64,000 bases of DNA from CBDAUN01 sp965214615 (lineage in GTDB: Bacteria; Pseudomonadota; Gammaproteobacteria; Arenicellales; JAJDZL01): assembly GCA_965214615.1 (NCBI GenBank), contig OZ243952.1, positions 310,001 to 374,000 of the forward strand, read 5' to 3'. How positions within the stretch are numbered: position 1 is the stretch's first letter; the number at the start of each line of letters is the position of its first letter. Positions 43,952 through 52,845 of this stretch are shown in pieces. The position numbers and the translations under genes were made by a program. Under the pieces are notes generated by a model that made no database searches, was not told where the DNA came from, and was given only the letters and a program-made list of their open reading frames with translations.

Positions 43952-43980
43952 AATATAGCATACATATGTATGCTTTTCAA
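43952..43980 (-). promoter_or_regulatory. Sigma-70 promoter of lexA-imuA-imuB-dnaE2
   Basis: On the minus strand, -35 TTGAAA (43980-43975) and -10 TATATT (43957-43952) are separated by exactly 17 bases. The spacing to the lexA ATG leaves a leader of roughly 20-25 bases. The spacer is filled by the palindromic operator. Confidence 0.75.
43957..43974. promoter_or_regulatory. Putative LexA operator, 18-bp perfect palindrome
   Basis: AGCATACATATGTATGCT is a perfect 18-base palindrome lying between -35 and -10 of the lexA promoter, where a bound repressor would block RNA polymerase. It differs from the CTGT-N8-ACAG box of E. coli and the GTTC-N7-GTTC box of alphaproteobacteria. I saw no second copy in the window. 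Confidence 0.7.
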
Positions 43981-44123
43981 CGGAGGCGATTTCAAATGCT
44001 TCCGAACCCGATTTATTAGTGTTGCGCAGGCGCGAATCGGATAGGATACGGGCATAGCAGGCCCGGCGACCGGGACCGCACGGAAATTTCGGCCATTGGT
44101 ATTGAAGGATCGCAGTTTGACTG

Positions 44124-45035
44124 ATGAATAGCGCGTCATCCAACGTGTATCGCGGCGGGTTGATCATTATCGGCGCGATGGCATCGATCGGGCTGGTTGA
44201 CAATTTCATCCGTCATGTGGTCGCAGAAGCCAGCATCTGGCAGTTTTATCTGGTTCGCGGAATCATGGCGATCGGGATTATGGCGATCTACTGCGCATGG
44301 AGAGGGCGGTCGCCGATTCCCAGGCGGATGTGGGCTGTTGCCGCAAGATCCGCGGCTTCGGCAGCGGCGATACTGATTTATTTCGGATCGCTTTCGGTGA
44401 TGCGGATTGCCGAGGCGGGGGCGACCTTGTTCACTTCGCCGATATTTGTCTTGCTGATTTCAGCCTTGCTGTTTCGGATGCGGGTCGGGCCATGGCGGGT
44501 GGCTGCTGTTGCGATCGGCTTTATCGGAGTACTGCTGGTGCTCAAGCCGGAGCCTGGCAACTTGGATGTATTTGTTCTGATCCCGCTTCTTGCGGGCATC
44601 CTCTATGCCCTTGGCCAGCTTGCAACGCGTCATCTTTGTGCGGACGAGCAGACTGTGGCGGTGCTTTTCGGCTTTTTCGTCGTAAACGTGATTTACGGCA
44701 TAGCCGGGGTGGCGTATATGGAATTTGTGGGGGTTGACGAAAGCCTGGTGCAAAGGGCGCCGTTTTTCTTCACCGGCTGGTCGGGTCTTTCTGCGGATTT
44801 CATGCTGTGGACAACGGTTCAGTGCATCGGCTCGCTGATCGGCGTAGCCGGGCTGATTCGCGGCTATCAGATCGCAGATCCGACGTACATTGCGGTCTTT
44901 GAATACAGCTTTGTGATCTTCGCGGGATTCTGGGCTTGGGTGCTATGGAACGAAATTCCTGATAGCGCGAGTCTCGCCGGAATCGCAATGGTCATTGCGG
45001 CGGGCATTGTGATTACTGTGCGCTCCAGGGCCTGA
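44124..45035 (+). CDS. EamA-family (DMT) exporter
   Basis: A 303-residue inner-membrane protein with about ten hydrophobic helices in two homologous EamA halves. Conserved landmarks: LVRGIMAIGIMAIYCAWRG at helix 2, EAGATLFTSPIFVLLISALL and GFIGVLLVLKP in the first half, ADPTYIAVFEYSFVIFAGFWAW in the second. Drug/metabolite transporters export metabolites or amino acids; the substrate is unknown. It diverges from lexA across ~200 bases holding the SOS promoter. It is not visibly in an operon. Confidence 0.9.
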   Translation: MNSASSNVYRGGLIIIGAMASIGLVDNFIRHVVAEASIWQFYLVRGIMAIGIMAIYCAWRGRSPIPRRMWAVAARSAASAAAILIYFGSLSVMRIAEAGATLFTSPIFVLLISALLFRMRVGPWRVAAVAIGFIGVLLVLKPEPGNLDVFVLIPLLAGILYALGQLATRHLCADEQTVAVLFGFFVVNVIYGIAGVAYMEFVGVDESLVQRAPFFFTGWSGLSADFMLWTTVQCIGSLIGVAGLIRGYQIADPTYIAVFEYSFVIFAGFWAWVLWNEIPDSASLAGIAMVIAAGIVITVRSRA

Positions 45036-45124
45036 GGGCTGGCAGGCGCATAGCTCATTTGCCGCCGCATGTCGCTGTCGCCGGAGTTTTGCGGCGATAT
45101 GATGCGCGGTTGTGGCGCGCCCCC

Positions 45125-45718
45125 TTAGTTCGCTGCGCTATCGCCAGATCCGCGCCGCACGGCCCCGTCGACCCGCCTCAGTACGCCGTCATCCACATCG
45201 AAAACGTAGCCGAATATGGATATCCGTTCGGAGACCAGAGGGTGGCTGGCAATTCGCATGACGTCGTTTCGGACGCTGTCAAAGACGTTGCCCATGGTCA
45301 GCCAGTTCATATAGCGCCCTTCGCCTGAGCCGCCGGGCGATGTCATGTTGTGCCACATGCCGTCGGCCATTTGCGCCGGTTCGAGGCTTGCTGCGAGCAG
45401 TTCGCCCATGTCGTGACCGGAAAATGTGCACATGGCGCATCGGGTGTGCTGAACGACGAACCAGTCGGAAGTTCCCATCAGCTTGTGGGAGATGATCAGC
45501 GATCGGATCGCATCGTCGCTTGCCCTGCCGCCGGCGTTGCGAATGACGTGGGCATCACCTTGTGCGAGTCCGGCGAAATTTGCCGGATCGAGGCGATGGT
45601 CCATGCAGGTTAGAATCGCGGCGTTCTTTGCCGGCTTGGCCGGCAGGGTGGCGCGGCTGGCAAAGTCACGCGCATACTGGGCATTCGCGTTTTCGATGGA
45701 TCGCTGTGTCTTGCTCAT
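45125..45718 (-). CDS. Beta-class carbonic anhydrase
   Basis: About 197 residues from ATG 45718 (MSKTQRSIENANAQYARDF). The zinc site is CMDHR (Cys-x-Asp-x-Arg) plus HTRCAMC (His-x2-Cys), the beta-class signature, and NAGGRASDDAIRSL follows as expected. It interconverts CO2 and bicarbonate in the cytoplasm. The short form resembles the type-II/clade D enzymes of actinobacteria and proteobacteria. The frame runs 58 codons upstream in the spacer, which is not conserved in sequence. It converges on the EamA gene. Confidence 0.92.
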   Translation of the reverse strand: MSKTQRSIENANAQYARDFASRATLPAKPAKNAAILTCMDHRLDPANFAGLAQGDAHVIRNAGGRASDDAIRSLIISHKLMGTSDWFVVQHTRCAMCTFSGHDMGELLAASLEPAQMADGMWHNMTSPGGSGEGRYMNWLTMGNVFDSVRNDVMRIASHPLVSERISIFGYVFDVDDGVLRRVDGAVRRGSGDSAAN

Positions 45719-46017
45719 GGAACTGTCCTTTGGCGTTGCCGAATGTGCGCATGTGCGCCGGCTCAATATTATGCGGGCGCGGCCAAAGTTGCAATACCGA
45801 ATTGCGACTGTGCGGCCTGAAGCGGTCCGAGACCGGGAACCGGCGTTGCGTGCCGTCGGCCGACCTAGGCCGGATATAGCGGCTGGCCGCAAGTCGGTTT
45901 CCGAAGCTGTGAGCCAAATTCGACCGGACAGAAAATGACTGATTTATTCTGATGGCCGGTATCGGTTATAAAGCACGTTTGAAATGCTTATAAACATATT
46001 CCACTTTGGAGAGACAG

Positions 46018-47001
46018 ATGAAATGCTTAAGAAGTAGATTTACTTGGTTTTCGGCACTGGCGACAGCGCTGGTTTCGGCAATGTTCAGCGTATCGGTATC
46101 CGCGCAGTCGGTGGACAGCATCCACTTTCTGATCCCCGGCGGCGCCGGAGGCGGATGGGATGGTACAGCGCGCGGCACCGGCGAAGCGCTGACCAATGCG
46201 GGTCTGGTCGGCAAGGCCAGCTATGAAAACATGTCCGGCGGCGGCGGCGGCAAGGCGATCGGCTACCTGATCGAAAATGCGCAGAGCAATCACGGAACGA
46301 TGATGGTCAATTCGACGCCGATTGTAATCCGCTCGCTGACTGGCGTATTTCCGTACAATTTCCGCGACTTGACCATGATTGCCGGGATCATCGGCGATTA
46401 TGCGGCGATTGTCGTCGGCAAGGACAGCGAACTGAATTCGATGGCGGATTTGCTTGCCGCCTACAATGCCGATCCTCGCGGCACTGCGATCGGAGGCGGT
46501 TCTGTCCAGGGCGGCATGGATCATCTCGTAGCCGCAATGGTATTTGAAGCGGCCGGTGTCGATTCCACCGGTGTGAAATACATCGCCTATGACGCCGGAG
46601 GCAAAGCGATGGCGGCGCTGCTGTCCGGAGAAATCGTGGCGCTCAGCACAGGATTCTCCGAGGCAGTTGCACTGGCCAATGCCGGCGAAGTCAAGATCCT
46701 TGGCGTGACCTCGGATGAGCGTGTCGGCGCATTCGAATCCGCTGCTACGATGAAAGAGCAGGGAATTGATTCGAGCTTTGTCAACTGGCGCGGGTTCTTC
46801 GGTGCGCCCGGCTTGCCGGCAGATGCGCTGGCGAGCTATCAGGAAGTGCTGGCAAAAATGTACGAAACCGACGAATGGGAAGCGGTTCGCGCGCGAAACG
46901 GCTGGGTTAACATCCACAATGAGGGTGATGACTTTACCGCATTTCTCGAGGGCCAGGAAAAGGTCATCGGCGATTTGATGCGCAAGCTCGGATTTCTATG
47001 A
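46018..47001 (+). CDS. tctC: Tripartite tricarboxylate transporter substrate-binding protein
   Basis: About 327 residues from ATG 46018, preceded by GGAGAG. The signal peptide (FTWFSALATALVSAMFSVSVSA) directs it to the periplasm. Bug/TctC-family marks are FLIPGGAGGGWDGTARGTGEAL at the N-terminus and GGGSVQGGMDHLVAAMVFEAAG in the binding site. It delivers a carboxylate to the TctAB membrane complex. It heads tctC-tctB-tctA. Confidence 0.94.
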   Translation: MKCLRSRFTWFSALATALVSAMFSVSVSAQSVDSIHFLIPGGAGGGWDGTARGTGEALTNAGLVGKASYENMSGGGGGKAIGYLIENAQSNHGTMMVNSTPIVIRSLTGVFPYNFRDLTMIAGIIGDYAAIVVGKDSELNSMADLLAAYNADPRGTAIGGGSVQGGMDHLVAAMVFEAAGVDSTGVKYIAYDAGGKAMAALLSGEIVALSTGFSEAVALANAGEVKILGVTSDERVGAFESAATMKEQGIDSSFVNWRGFFGAPGLPADALASYQEVLAKMYETDEWEAVRARNGWVNIHNEGDDFTAFLEGQEKVIGDLMRKLGFL

Positions 47002-47066
47002 TCGGGTGTTGAAATTGGGCGCGCCTGCTTCGGCTCGGCGCGCCTGCTTCAACTGCATATCTCGCT

Positions 47067-47549
47067 ATGGGACTGGACCGCTACATTGCGCTGATCTTCC
47101 TGCTGGTGTGTGCGATCTACGGATACACCGCATTTTTTACCATGGATCAGGGTCTGGCTCCGATCATGCAGCGCAATCCGGTATGGCCGAGCACGTTTCC
47201 GAAGGTTCTCAGCGTTGCCGGAATTGTGGCCGGACTTTGGATTCTTCTTGGGACCGAAAAGCCGCAGGACCCTGCCGAAGCGGTTATCGACTACCGCAGA
47301 CTGACCGACTACAAGATTGGTCAGGCGGCGCTGCTGCTGGCTTCGATGGTGGCCTATGCCTTGACGCTGCGTCCGGCGGGCTTTCTGCTGTCGACGACCT
47401 TGTTTCTGGTTGCGGGCACTGCGATTCTAGGCGAGCGCAGATGGCTTTTCATGATTCTTATCGCTGCTGTGGCAAGCGGCGTGATCTGGTATCTGGTGGA
47501 TCAGGTGCTGGGCGTGTACATGAGACCGTTTCCGGGTATTTTCACCTAG
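47067..47549 (+). CDS. tctB: Tripartite tricarboxylate transporter small membrane subunit
   Basis: A 160-residue protein with four membrane segments in the TctB pattern: IALIFLLVCAIYGYTAFF, LSVAGIVAGLWILL, IGQAALLLASMVAYALTL plus GFLLSTTLFLVAGTAIL, then LGVYMRPFPGIFT at the end. It sits between tctC and tctA, 65 bases and 10 bases away respectively, and partners TctA in the membrane. Position and topology make the call firm despite low family conservation. Confidence 0.9.
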   Translation: MGLDRYIALIFLLVCAIYGYTAFFTMDQGLAPIMQRNPVWPSTFPKVLSVAGIVAGLWILLGTEKPQDPAEAVIDYRRLTDYKIGQAALLLASMVAYALTLRPAGFLLSTTLFLVAGTAILGERRWLFMILIAAVASGVIWYLVDQVLGVYMRPFPGIFT

Positions 47550-47559
47550 GGGTGATCCT

Positions 47560-49059
47560 ATGTTCGAAGGCATTCTGATCGGAATCGGGACGGTCTTGTC
47601 GCCCATCAATCTTCTGATGGTGGTGGGCGGCTGTCTGATCGGAACGTTCATCGGCATGCTGCCCGGGCTAGGGCCGATGTCGATCATTGCGATCATGATC
47701 CCGATTGCGATCACGATCGGAGACCCGTCTGCGGCGCTGATTTTGCTGGCCGGCGTGTATTACGGTGCAATTTTCGGCGGCTCGACTTCATCGATTCTGA
47801 TCAACGCTCCCGGCGTCGCATCGACGGTTGCAACCAGTTTTGACGGCTATCCGCTTGCACGTCAGGGCAAGGCTGGCACTGCGCTGGCTGTTGCGGCGAT
47901 CGCTTCGTTTACCGGCGGCACGATCGGTGCCATACTGCTGATGATTTTCGCACCGGCGCTGGTGACTGTGGCGCTGCTGTTCCATTCGGCGGAATACTTT
48001 GCGCTCATGGTTGTCGGATTGTCGGCAATTGCGGCATTTGCCGGGTCCGGCAATATCGGCAAGGCGGTGATGATGACGATTCTGGGCCTGATGATGGCGA
48101 CGGTCGGCGAAGGCGTGCTGTTCAATCTGCCTCGCTTTACGATGGGCATCCAGGACTTGCAAAGCGGTTTCGGATTCATCACGCTTGCGATGGCGCTGTT
48201 TGCATTGCCCGAAGCGATCTTCCTGATACTGGATCCGAAGCGTTCCGGGGGAGATGACAGCAAATCACGCAAGATCGAGAGCTTGCGGATTACCCGATCC
48301 GAGGCAAAGGCGATTGCGCCGGTGATCGGGCGGCAGTCGATCCAGGGTTTTCTCATTGGCGTGCTGCCCGGCGCCGGCGCGACGATCTCGTCTTTTCTCG
48401 GATATGCGGTCGAGCGCAATATCGCAAGCGCCGAGGAGCAGAAAAAGTTCGGCAAGGGATCTGTCAAGGGATTGGCTGCTCCTGAGAGTGCGAACAATGC
48501 TGCGGTGACCGGCTCGTTCGTACCTCTTTTGACTCTTGGGATACCGGGGTCGGGTACGACTGCCATTTTGCTTGGCGCATTGATCGCGCTCAATGTGGCT
48601 CCCGGTCCGCGGCTGATGATCGACAACCCGTCGATCTTCTGGGCGGTGATCATGTCGATGTATCTTGGCAACCTGATTCTGCTGATTCTCAATCTGCCTT
48701 TGATACCGTATATTGCGAAGGTGCTGACGGTGCCGCGCAATTATTTGATACCGTTCATATTGTTCTTTACCCTGATGGGGGCCTACATCGGTCAGAACAA
48801 TGCGACCGAGCTGTTGCTGCTGACTGGCATGGGCATCGCCGCGACGGCGTTGCGCATAGCGGGCTATCCGCTTGCACCGGCGCTGATCGGTTTCATTCTC
48901 GGCTCCATGCTTGAAGACAATTTTTCCCGCTCAATGCAGTTGTACGACGGCGTGGGGTTCATATTGGAACGGCCGATGACGATGGTGCTTCTCGGGGTTG
49001 CCGCTTTTCTGGTCATTTTGCCTACCGTTCGTGCGAGAAAAAAATCCAAGGGCCAGTGA
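47560..49059 (+). CDS. tctA: Tripartite tricarboxylate transporter large permease
   Basis: A 499-residue TctA with about 11-12 membrane helices. Diagnostic loops are GTFIGMLPGLGPMSIIAIMIP and AGVYYGAIFGGSTSSILINAPG near the N-terminus, and GVLPGAGATISSFLGYAVE and LLTLGIPGSGTTAILLGALI in the second half. It uses the ion gradient to import the carboxylate bound by TctC. This is the last backbone gene before the AT-rich island. Confidence 0.96.
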   Translation: MFEGILIGIGTVLSPINLLMVVGGCLIGTFIGMLPGLGPMSIIAIMIPIAITIGDPSAALILLAGVYYGAIFGGSTSSILINAPGVASTVATSFDGYPLARQGKAGTALAVAAIASFTGGTIGAILLMIFAPALVTVALLFHSAEYFALMVVGLSAIAAFAGSGNIGKAVMMTILGLMMATVGEGVLFNLPRFTMGIQDLQSGFGFITLAMALFALPEAIFLILDPKRSGGDDSKSRKIESLRITRSEAKAIAPVIGRQSIQGFLIGVLPGAGATISSFLGYAVERNIASAEEQKKFGKGSVKGLAAPESANNAAVTGSFVPLLTLGIPGSGTTAILLGALIALNVAPGPRLMIDNPSIFWAVIMSMYLGNLILLILNLPLIPYIAKVLTVPRNYLIPFILFFTLMGAYIGQNNATELLLLTGMGIAATALRIAGYPLAPALIGFILGSMLEDNFSRSMQLYDGVGFILERPMTMVLLGVAAFLVILPTVRARKKSKGQ

Positions 49060-49141
49060 GGATTTCAATCGAAAATGCTTGACAGGATTGTCAGATATTG
49101 GTGACACCGGCAAGTAACCAACGACAAAGGACAAAACCGGC

Positions 49142-49498
49142 ATGGCGACTCAATCCGGCATCGAATGGACAGAGCAGACATGGAATCCGACTACTGGCTG
49201 CACCAGGATTTCACCAGGCTGCAAACATTGCTAGTCGGAATGGCGCGCCGGTTGCATGCAATGGGGGCACCGGGATATGAACAATGCTTCGCTCTCAGCT
49301 TACACCCTGAAAGGCTTTCGCAGCCGTTGAAAAGAAAAAAGCCTACGACCTATTTCGTAAGTTCGATGTCTGACTTGTTTCATGACGCCATCCCCGACGA
49401 ATTTCTCGATCAGGTCATGGATGTCATTCGCCAAACACCTCGGAACACCTACCAAATACTGACCAAGCGCTCGGACAGATTGCCTCGCTATTTTCGAA
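49142..49498 (+). pseudogene. DUF5131 (phage Gp37/Gp68-like) protein, frameshifted and truncated
   Basis: ATG 49142 opens with MATQSGIEWTEQTWNPTTGC and …SPGCKHC, the standard start of DUF5131/Gp37-Gp68 proteins, but meets TAG at 49232 exactly where the family continues Cys-Tyr-Ala-Glu. The rest of the domain resumes in another frame (ARRLHAMGAPGYEQ, LHPERLSQPLKRKKP, FVSSMSDLFHDAIPDEF, TYQILTKRSDRLPRYF) and then loses similarity after ~49498. So it has at least one indel and has lost its C-terminal half. The family carries a Cys-rich radical-SAM-like N-terminus and is found in phages and islands; role unknown. It marks the left edge of the island. Confidence 0.82.
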
Positions 49499-50015
49499 GC
49501 AGAGCCTGTCCAACTGATAGATCAAATATTCTGAGAATAAATTCCCCATCCGGGTTTCCTGTTAAACCACCTTTGTTCTGAAACTCCTGTTACGCGAGAC
49601 GGCTGTTTTCGATGTCCGGTTCTTCCAATGCTGCACGAACACATCCATTTGGAAGTACCCTGGCGTCTGAGTGCCGTGTGCGGAGGTGCCTGAAATTTAT
49701 AGATGTCAAGCACCGTGCTCCTCCGTCCGAACCATAAAAGACCATAACGGAACTTCTGCTCCTGTCGGGAATGTTGATGGCATCCTCGCCATCAGGCACT
49801 ATCTGCGTGAATCATAGACATAGGTGCAAATTTTCTCTGGCATGCCCGGAGTAAACTGTCATCTCCCACTTTGGAGACCTGTGCCAAATATCCTTAAATC
49901 TAGACTTCCTTAACCGGATTGGTATGAGTTTTGAGTTTTCGGAGTTGAATTTAGTATTACAATGGGGAATGCTATTCATTACTTATTAACCTATATAAGA
50001 GGTATTTGAGAGCAT
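49499..50015. other. Intergenic debris and hipBA promoter region
   Basis: About 520 bases with stop codons in all frames. The left part may be eroded DUF5131 sequence, though I cannot align it. The right ~100 bases are AT-rich and lead into hipB; I did not recognise the classical TATCC-N8-GGATA HipB operator. Confidence 0.4.
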
Positions 50016-50357
50016 ATGTCTGGTAGAAATATGTTGACAACAGCGCCCCCTTTTCCCGTGGATTTGTCTCTGAAGCGATTGGGTGCCAGACTTCGAACTG
50101 CGAGGCTTCGTCGGAATCTCACGATTCAGCAGGTTGCCGAGAAGATTGGAACTGGTCCGCGTCCGGTGTCCTATGCAGAGAAAGGCAGGCCGTCGACAGC
50201 AGTTGCGGTCTACTTTGCACTGCTTTGGGCGTATGACCTGCTGGAAGACGCGAAACAGATTGCGGACCCGGCACTTGACAGCGAGGGGCTGGCACTGTCG
50301 CGCCCCCGTGAACGTGCCCGGCCCCGTGAACCGGATAGACTGGATAACGATTTCTAG
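50016..50357 (+). CDS. hipB: HipB-like XRE antitoxin
   Basis: A 113-residue protein with a Cro/C1 helix-turn-helix at residues ~20-75: LGARLRTARLRRNLTIQQVAE, then RPVSYAEKGRPSTAVAVYFALLW. The C-terminal tail is Arg/Pro-rich (LSRPRERARPREPDRL) and probably unstructured, serving to contact HipA or be degraded. It ends 9 bases before hipA. It should neutralise HipA and repress the operon. Confidence 0.88.
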   Translation: MSGRNMLTTAPPFPVDLSLKRLGARLRTARLRRNLTIQQVAEKIGTGPRPVSYAEKGRPSTAVAVYFALLWAYDLLEDAKQIADPALDSEGLALSRPRERARPREPDRLDNDF

Positions 50358-50366
50358 GATTGTCGA

Positions 50367-51635
50367 ATGAGTCGCGAGTGCTACGTATACATCGTGCTGC
50401 CTGGCGAAACGGAGTTCGTGACCGCTGGCAGGTTCGTACTTGCAGCCGACCGGAACGGGAACCCGCTCGGCAGATTTGTCTATGGGCAAAGTTACCTCTC
50501 GCGTACGAATGCCGTTGCTATCGATCCGGTCGAACTCAAACTGACGACCGAAACATTCGAGGCGAGAAGACTCAAAGGCGTATTCGGAGCACTCCTCGAC
50601 GCGAGTCCGGATTACTGGGGCCGGCGGGTCATCGAGAAGCATTCCGGTAAAACGGTTCTCAGCGAACTTGATTATCTGCTTTATTCGCCGCAAGACCGCG
50701 CCGGTGCGTTGAGTTTCGGTTTGAACCGGCAACCTCCGTCGACGGTGCGAAAATTCTCCCGAACCCTGGATTTGGCAGAGATGCAACGAATGGCGGATGC
50801 GATCATTGCTGATGAAGAACTGCCGGTGAATTTGAACGCTGAGCAAGCCGAAGCATTGCTGCTGGCCGGTTCGTCCATGGGAGGTGCACGACCGAAAGCT
50901 GTCATACAAGACGATGACAGCCTATGGGTTGCGAAATTCAATCAATCGGGTGACCACTGGAATCACGCACGAGTCGAGCGCTCGATGCTACTGCTTGCTC
51001 GCGAATGCGGTCTTCAGACACCGGATAGCCGCGTCGAGACGATTGGTGGACGTGATGTGCTGATGGTCAAGCGATTTGATCGTGCCAAAGGTGCAACGGG
51101 CTATCGACGTGCGCGACTATTGAGTGCGCTGACCCTGCTGCGCGCGGATGATTCCTATGTTGTCCGGGACAAGTGGTCCTACATCCTGCTGGTTGAACAG
51201 CTGCGGCAAATCTCGTCACGGCCGCAACAGGATGCCCGGGAACTGTTCCGGCGAATGTGCTTCAACGCTCTGATCTCAAATACGGATGATCATCCTAGAA
51301 ATCACGCCGTTATCGCATTCGATGCCGGCTGGAAGTTATCGCCTGTATATGACTTGGTTCCATCGATACCGATCAGCACCGAACGCCGTGATCTTGCTCT
51401 AATCTGCGGTGACATGGGCCGCTATGCGAACGTTGAAAACCTGTTATCCCAACATTCGCGATTCCTGCTTGACCGTGATGATGCTGATGCGATGATCCAG
51501 ACCATGGAGCAGATTGTGCGCGGCCGTTGGTACAGCATCGCGAAGGCGGAGGGTACTGCAGAACGGGATTGTGAGCGGATTGCGAGTGCGTTTGCGTACC
51601 CTGGATTTCGACCAAGTCACGGCAGCGTGAGTTAG
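50367..51635 (+). CDS. hipA: HipA-like serine/threonine kinase toxin
   Basis: A 422-residue HipA. The N-terminal couple domain starts CYVYIVLPGETEFVTAGRF. The kinase part has the Gly/Ser-rich loop SSMGGARPKAVIQ, the ATP-binding Lys in SLWVAKFNQ, the catalytic FNALISNTDDHPRNHAVI and the metal-binding Asp in SPVYDLVPS. All active-site elements look intact. E. coli HipA phosphorylates glutamyl-tRNA synthetase and causes growth arrest and persistence; the target here may differ. It forms an operon with hipB. Confidence 0.93.
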   Translation: MSRECYVYIVLPGETEFVTAGRFVLAADRNGNPLGRFVYGQSYLSRTNAVAIDPVELKLTTETFEARRLKGVFGALLDASPDYWGRRVIEKHSGKTVLSELDYLLYSPQDRAGALSFGLNRQPPSTVRKFSRTLDLAEMQRMADAIIADEELPVNLNAEQAEALLLAGSSMGGARPKAVIQDDDSLWVAKFNQSGDHWNHARVERSMLLLARECGLQTPDSRVETIGGRDVLMVKRFDRAKGATGYRRARLLSALTLLRADDSYVVRDKWSYILLVEQLRQISSRPQQDARELFRRMCFNALISNTDDHPRNHAVIAFDAGWKLSPVYDLVPSIPISTERRDLALICGDMGRYANVENLLSQHSRFLLDRDDADAMIQTMEQIVRGRWYSIAKAEGTAERDCERIASAFAYPGFRPSHGSVS

Positions 51636-51957
51636 CCTGCATCGTCGCGAGCCGCATCCCGTATGATGAGTGCCTTGTCTCGCCCGCCCCATCGATCGTT
51701 TATGGATAATAGCCGTTGATTCGCTAGATTTCGTTGCCAGCGCTGAGCGGTCGAACTGATCCTTGGCATTATGAAGACCCACCAGAACAAAACTACAAAC
51801 GTCAGCAAAGTGCCTGATCGGTTGCGTGCCGGATTATCGCTCTACACCAAAGACCCAAAAAATTGCATCATTTACTCGAAGTTCCTATAATAACAGTAGC
51901 GACCAGAGGGCCGTTCCAAAAAGCGGCTTAACCTTTTCAGGCTGGTCGTTCCAATTT
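51636..51957. other. Intergenic region between hipA and DUF3800 gene
   Basis: About 320 bases between convergent genes. I see no gene, tRNA or strong hairpin, only a direct echo of CGTTCCA near 51915 and 51948. Confidence 0.4.
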
Positions 51958-52671
51958 TCAAGGCCAGTGTTGAATTTCCAGATCAGCATTGGCCTTTAAC
52001 TTTTCCCACATCTCAAATACTTGAATATCGTGCCACTTCTCAGGAGCCTCTGTACTGGCCAAATGGCGTCCTGCCATATACACCACTACATCTGCCAGCT
52101 GCAGGAAGCGGCTGTGGTGCGAACGAGTAAAATGGACCGTGTCTACCAGCCGGCCTAGTGGCCTTCCTGAATACATTGGTGTCTTACCCGATCTTTTGTA
52201 CTCGGAAAAATCGACAACCGTACCAGCAATCTCGTCTTTTTCGTAGTCTCCGAAGACGATTCCCAGATCATCAACCTTATCCAGATAATCACAGGCCCGC
52301 TCTAAAAACAGCATCAAGCCCAACCGATACTCTGGAGTGGGGTATTGATATCTGCGGCGATGACGTTTGACATCGATACGTACAAGGCGGATGGGAATCT
52401 TGTTGCTGATAAGGAAGGTCGTAAAATAGTCAAACACTTCGATTCGCTTCGGAAGCTTACATCCCTTGAACGGTCCTTTGCCATGAAACATCCCCTTTCC
52501 ATGAAATTCATTTGCTGCTACCAGTGAACTGCTTCCGAAAAAATTGAACTGAATCTGAGTTAGCGTTCTTTCCAGTTCAAGTATTTTAGCTTCAGGTACC
52601 AAGATGCCCCCAATGTTGAAGAACGGGTTTTCTTCGCTATGCTTGTTTTCGTCAAAGTAGATCAGGTGCAT
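51958..52671 (-). CDS. DUF3800 domain protein
   Basis: A 237-residue protein starting MHLIYFDENKHSEEN with the DUF3800 opening 'YFDE' and 'NIGGILV'. Acidic residues follow at FGDYEKDE, and the C-terminal RFLQLADVVVYMAGR completes the pattern, which suggests an RNase H-like fold. The family occurs in phages and defence islands and is of uncertain function. AGGAG lies in front of the ATG. It sits 174 bases downstream of an XRE-ImmA gene on the same strand, so the two may form a regulated pair. Confidence 0.8.
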   Translation of the reverse strand: MHLIYFDENKHSEENPFFNIGGILVPEAKILELERTLTQIQFNFFGSSSLVAANEFHGKGMFHGKGPFKGCKLPKRIEVFDYFTTFLISNKIPIRLVRIDVKRHRRRYQYPTPEYRLGLMLFLERACDYLDKVDDLGIVFGDYEKDEIAGTVVDFSEYKRSGKTPMYSGRPLGRLVDTVHFTRSHHSRFLQLADVVVYMAGRHLASTEAPEKWHDIQVFEMWEKLKANADLEIQHWP

Positions 52672-52764
52672 AGCATGATGGCTCCTAGACTAGCTCTTGG
52701 ACTTGTCCTGTTACAGCGGTCATAATCAGGGCAGATCGATACTCCAAGAGGTGAAGATTGAGTA

Positions 52765-52781
52765 ATGTACTGAAAGTACAT
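52765..52781. promoter_or_regulatory. Small hairpin/operator between XRE-ImmA and DUF3800 genes
   Basis: ATGTACT-GAA-AGTACAT forms a 7-base inverted repeat and a third GGTAC follows at once. It lies in the 174-base gap before the DUF3800 ribosome-binding site and could be the binding site of the upstream XRE protein or an attenuator. Confidence 0.4.
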
Positions 52782-52845
52782 CATGGTACAAGTAACGACC
52801 CACGTTCGAGATCGATTAGAACTGAGGTGTCGGAGACGAGCACCT

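Noticed and set aside
43923..44139. 72-residue N-terminal extension of LexA
   Set aside because: It would place the promoter and palindromic operator inside the coding region.
45718..45892. N-terminal extension of the carbonic anhydrase
   Set aside because: The extra 58 residues lie in promoter sequence and lack conservation; MSKTQ… has the ribosome-binding site.
49066..49085. GAGGATTTCAATC near the island's left edge as an att copy of the tRNA-Phe anticodon arm (GAGGATTTTCAGTC)
   Set aside because: Similarity is short, needs a gap, and does not extend to the tRNA 3' end, where integrases usually recombine.
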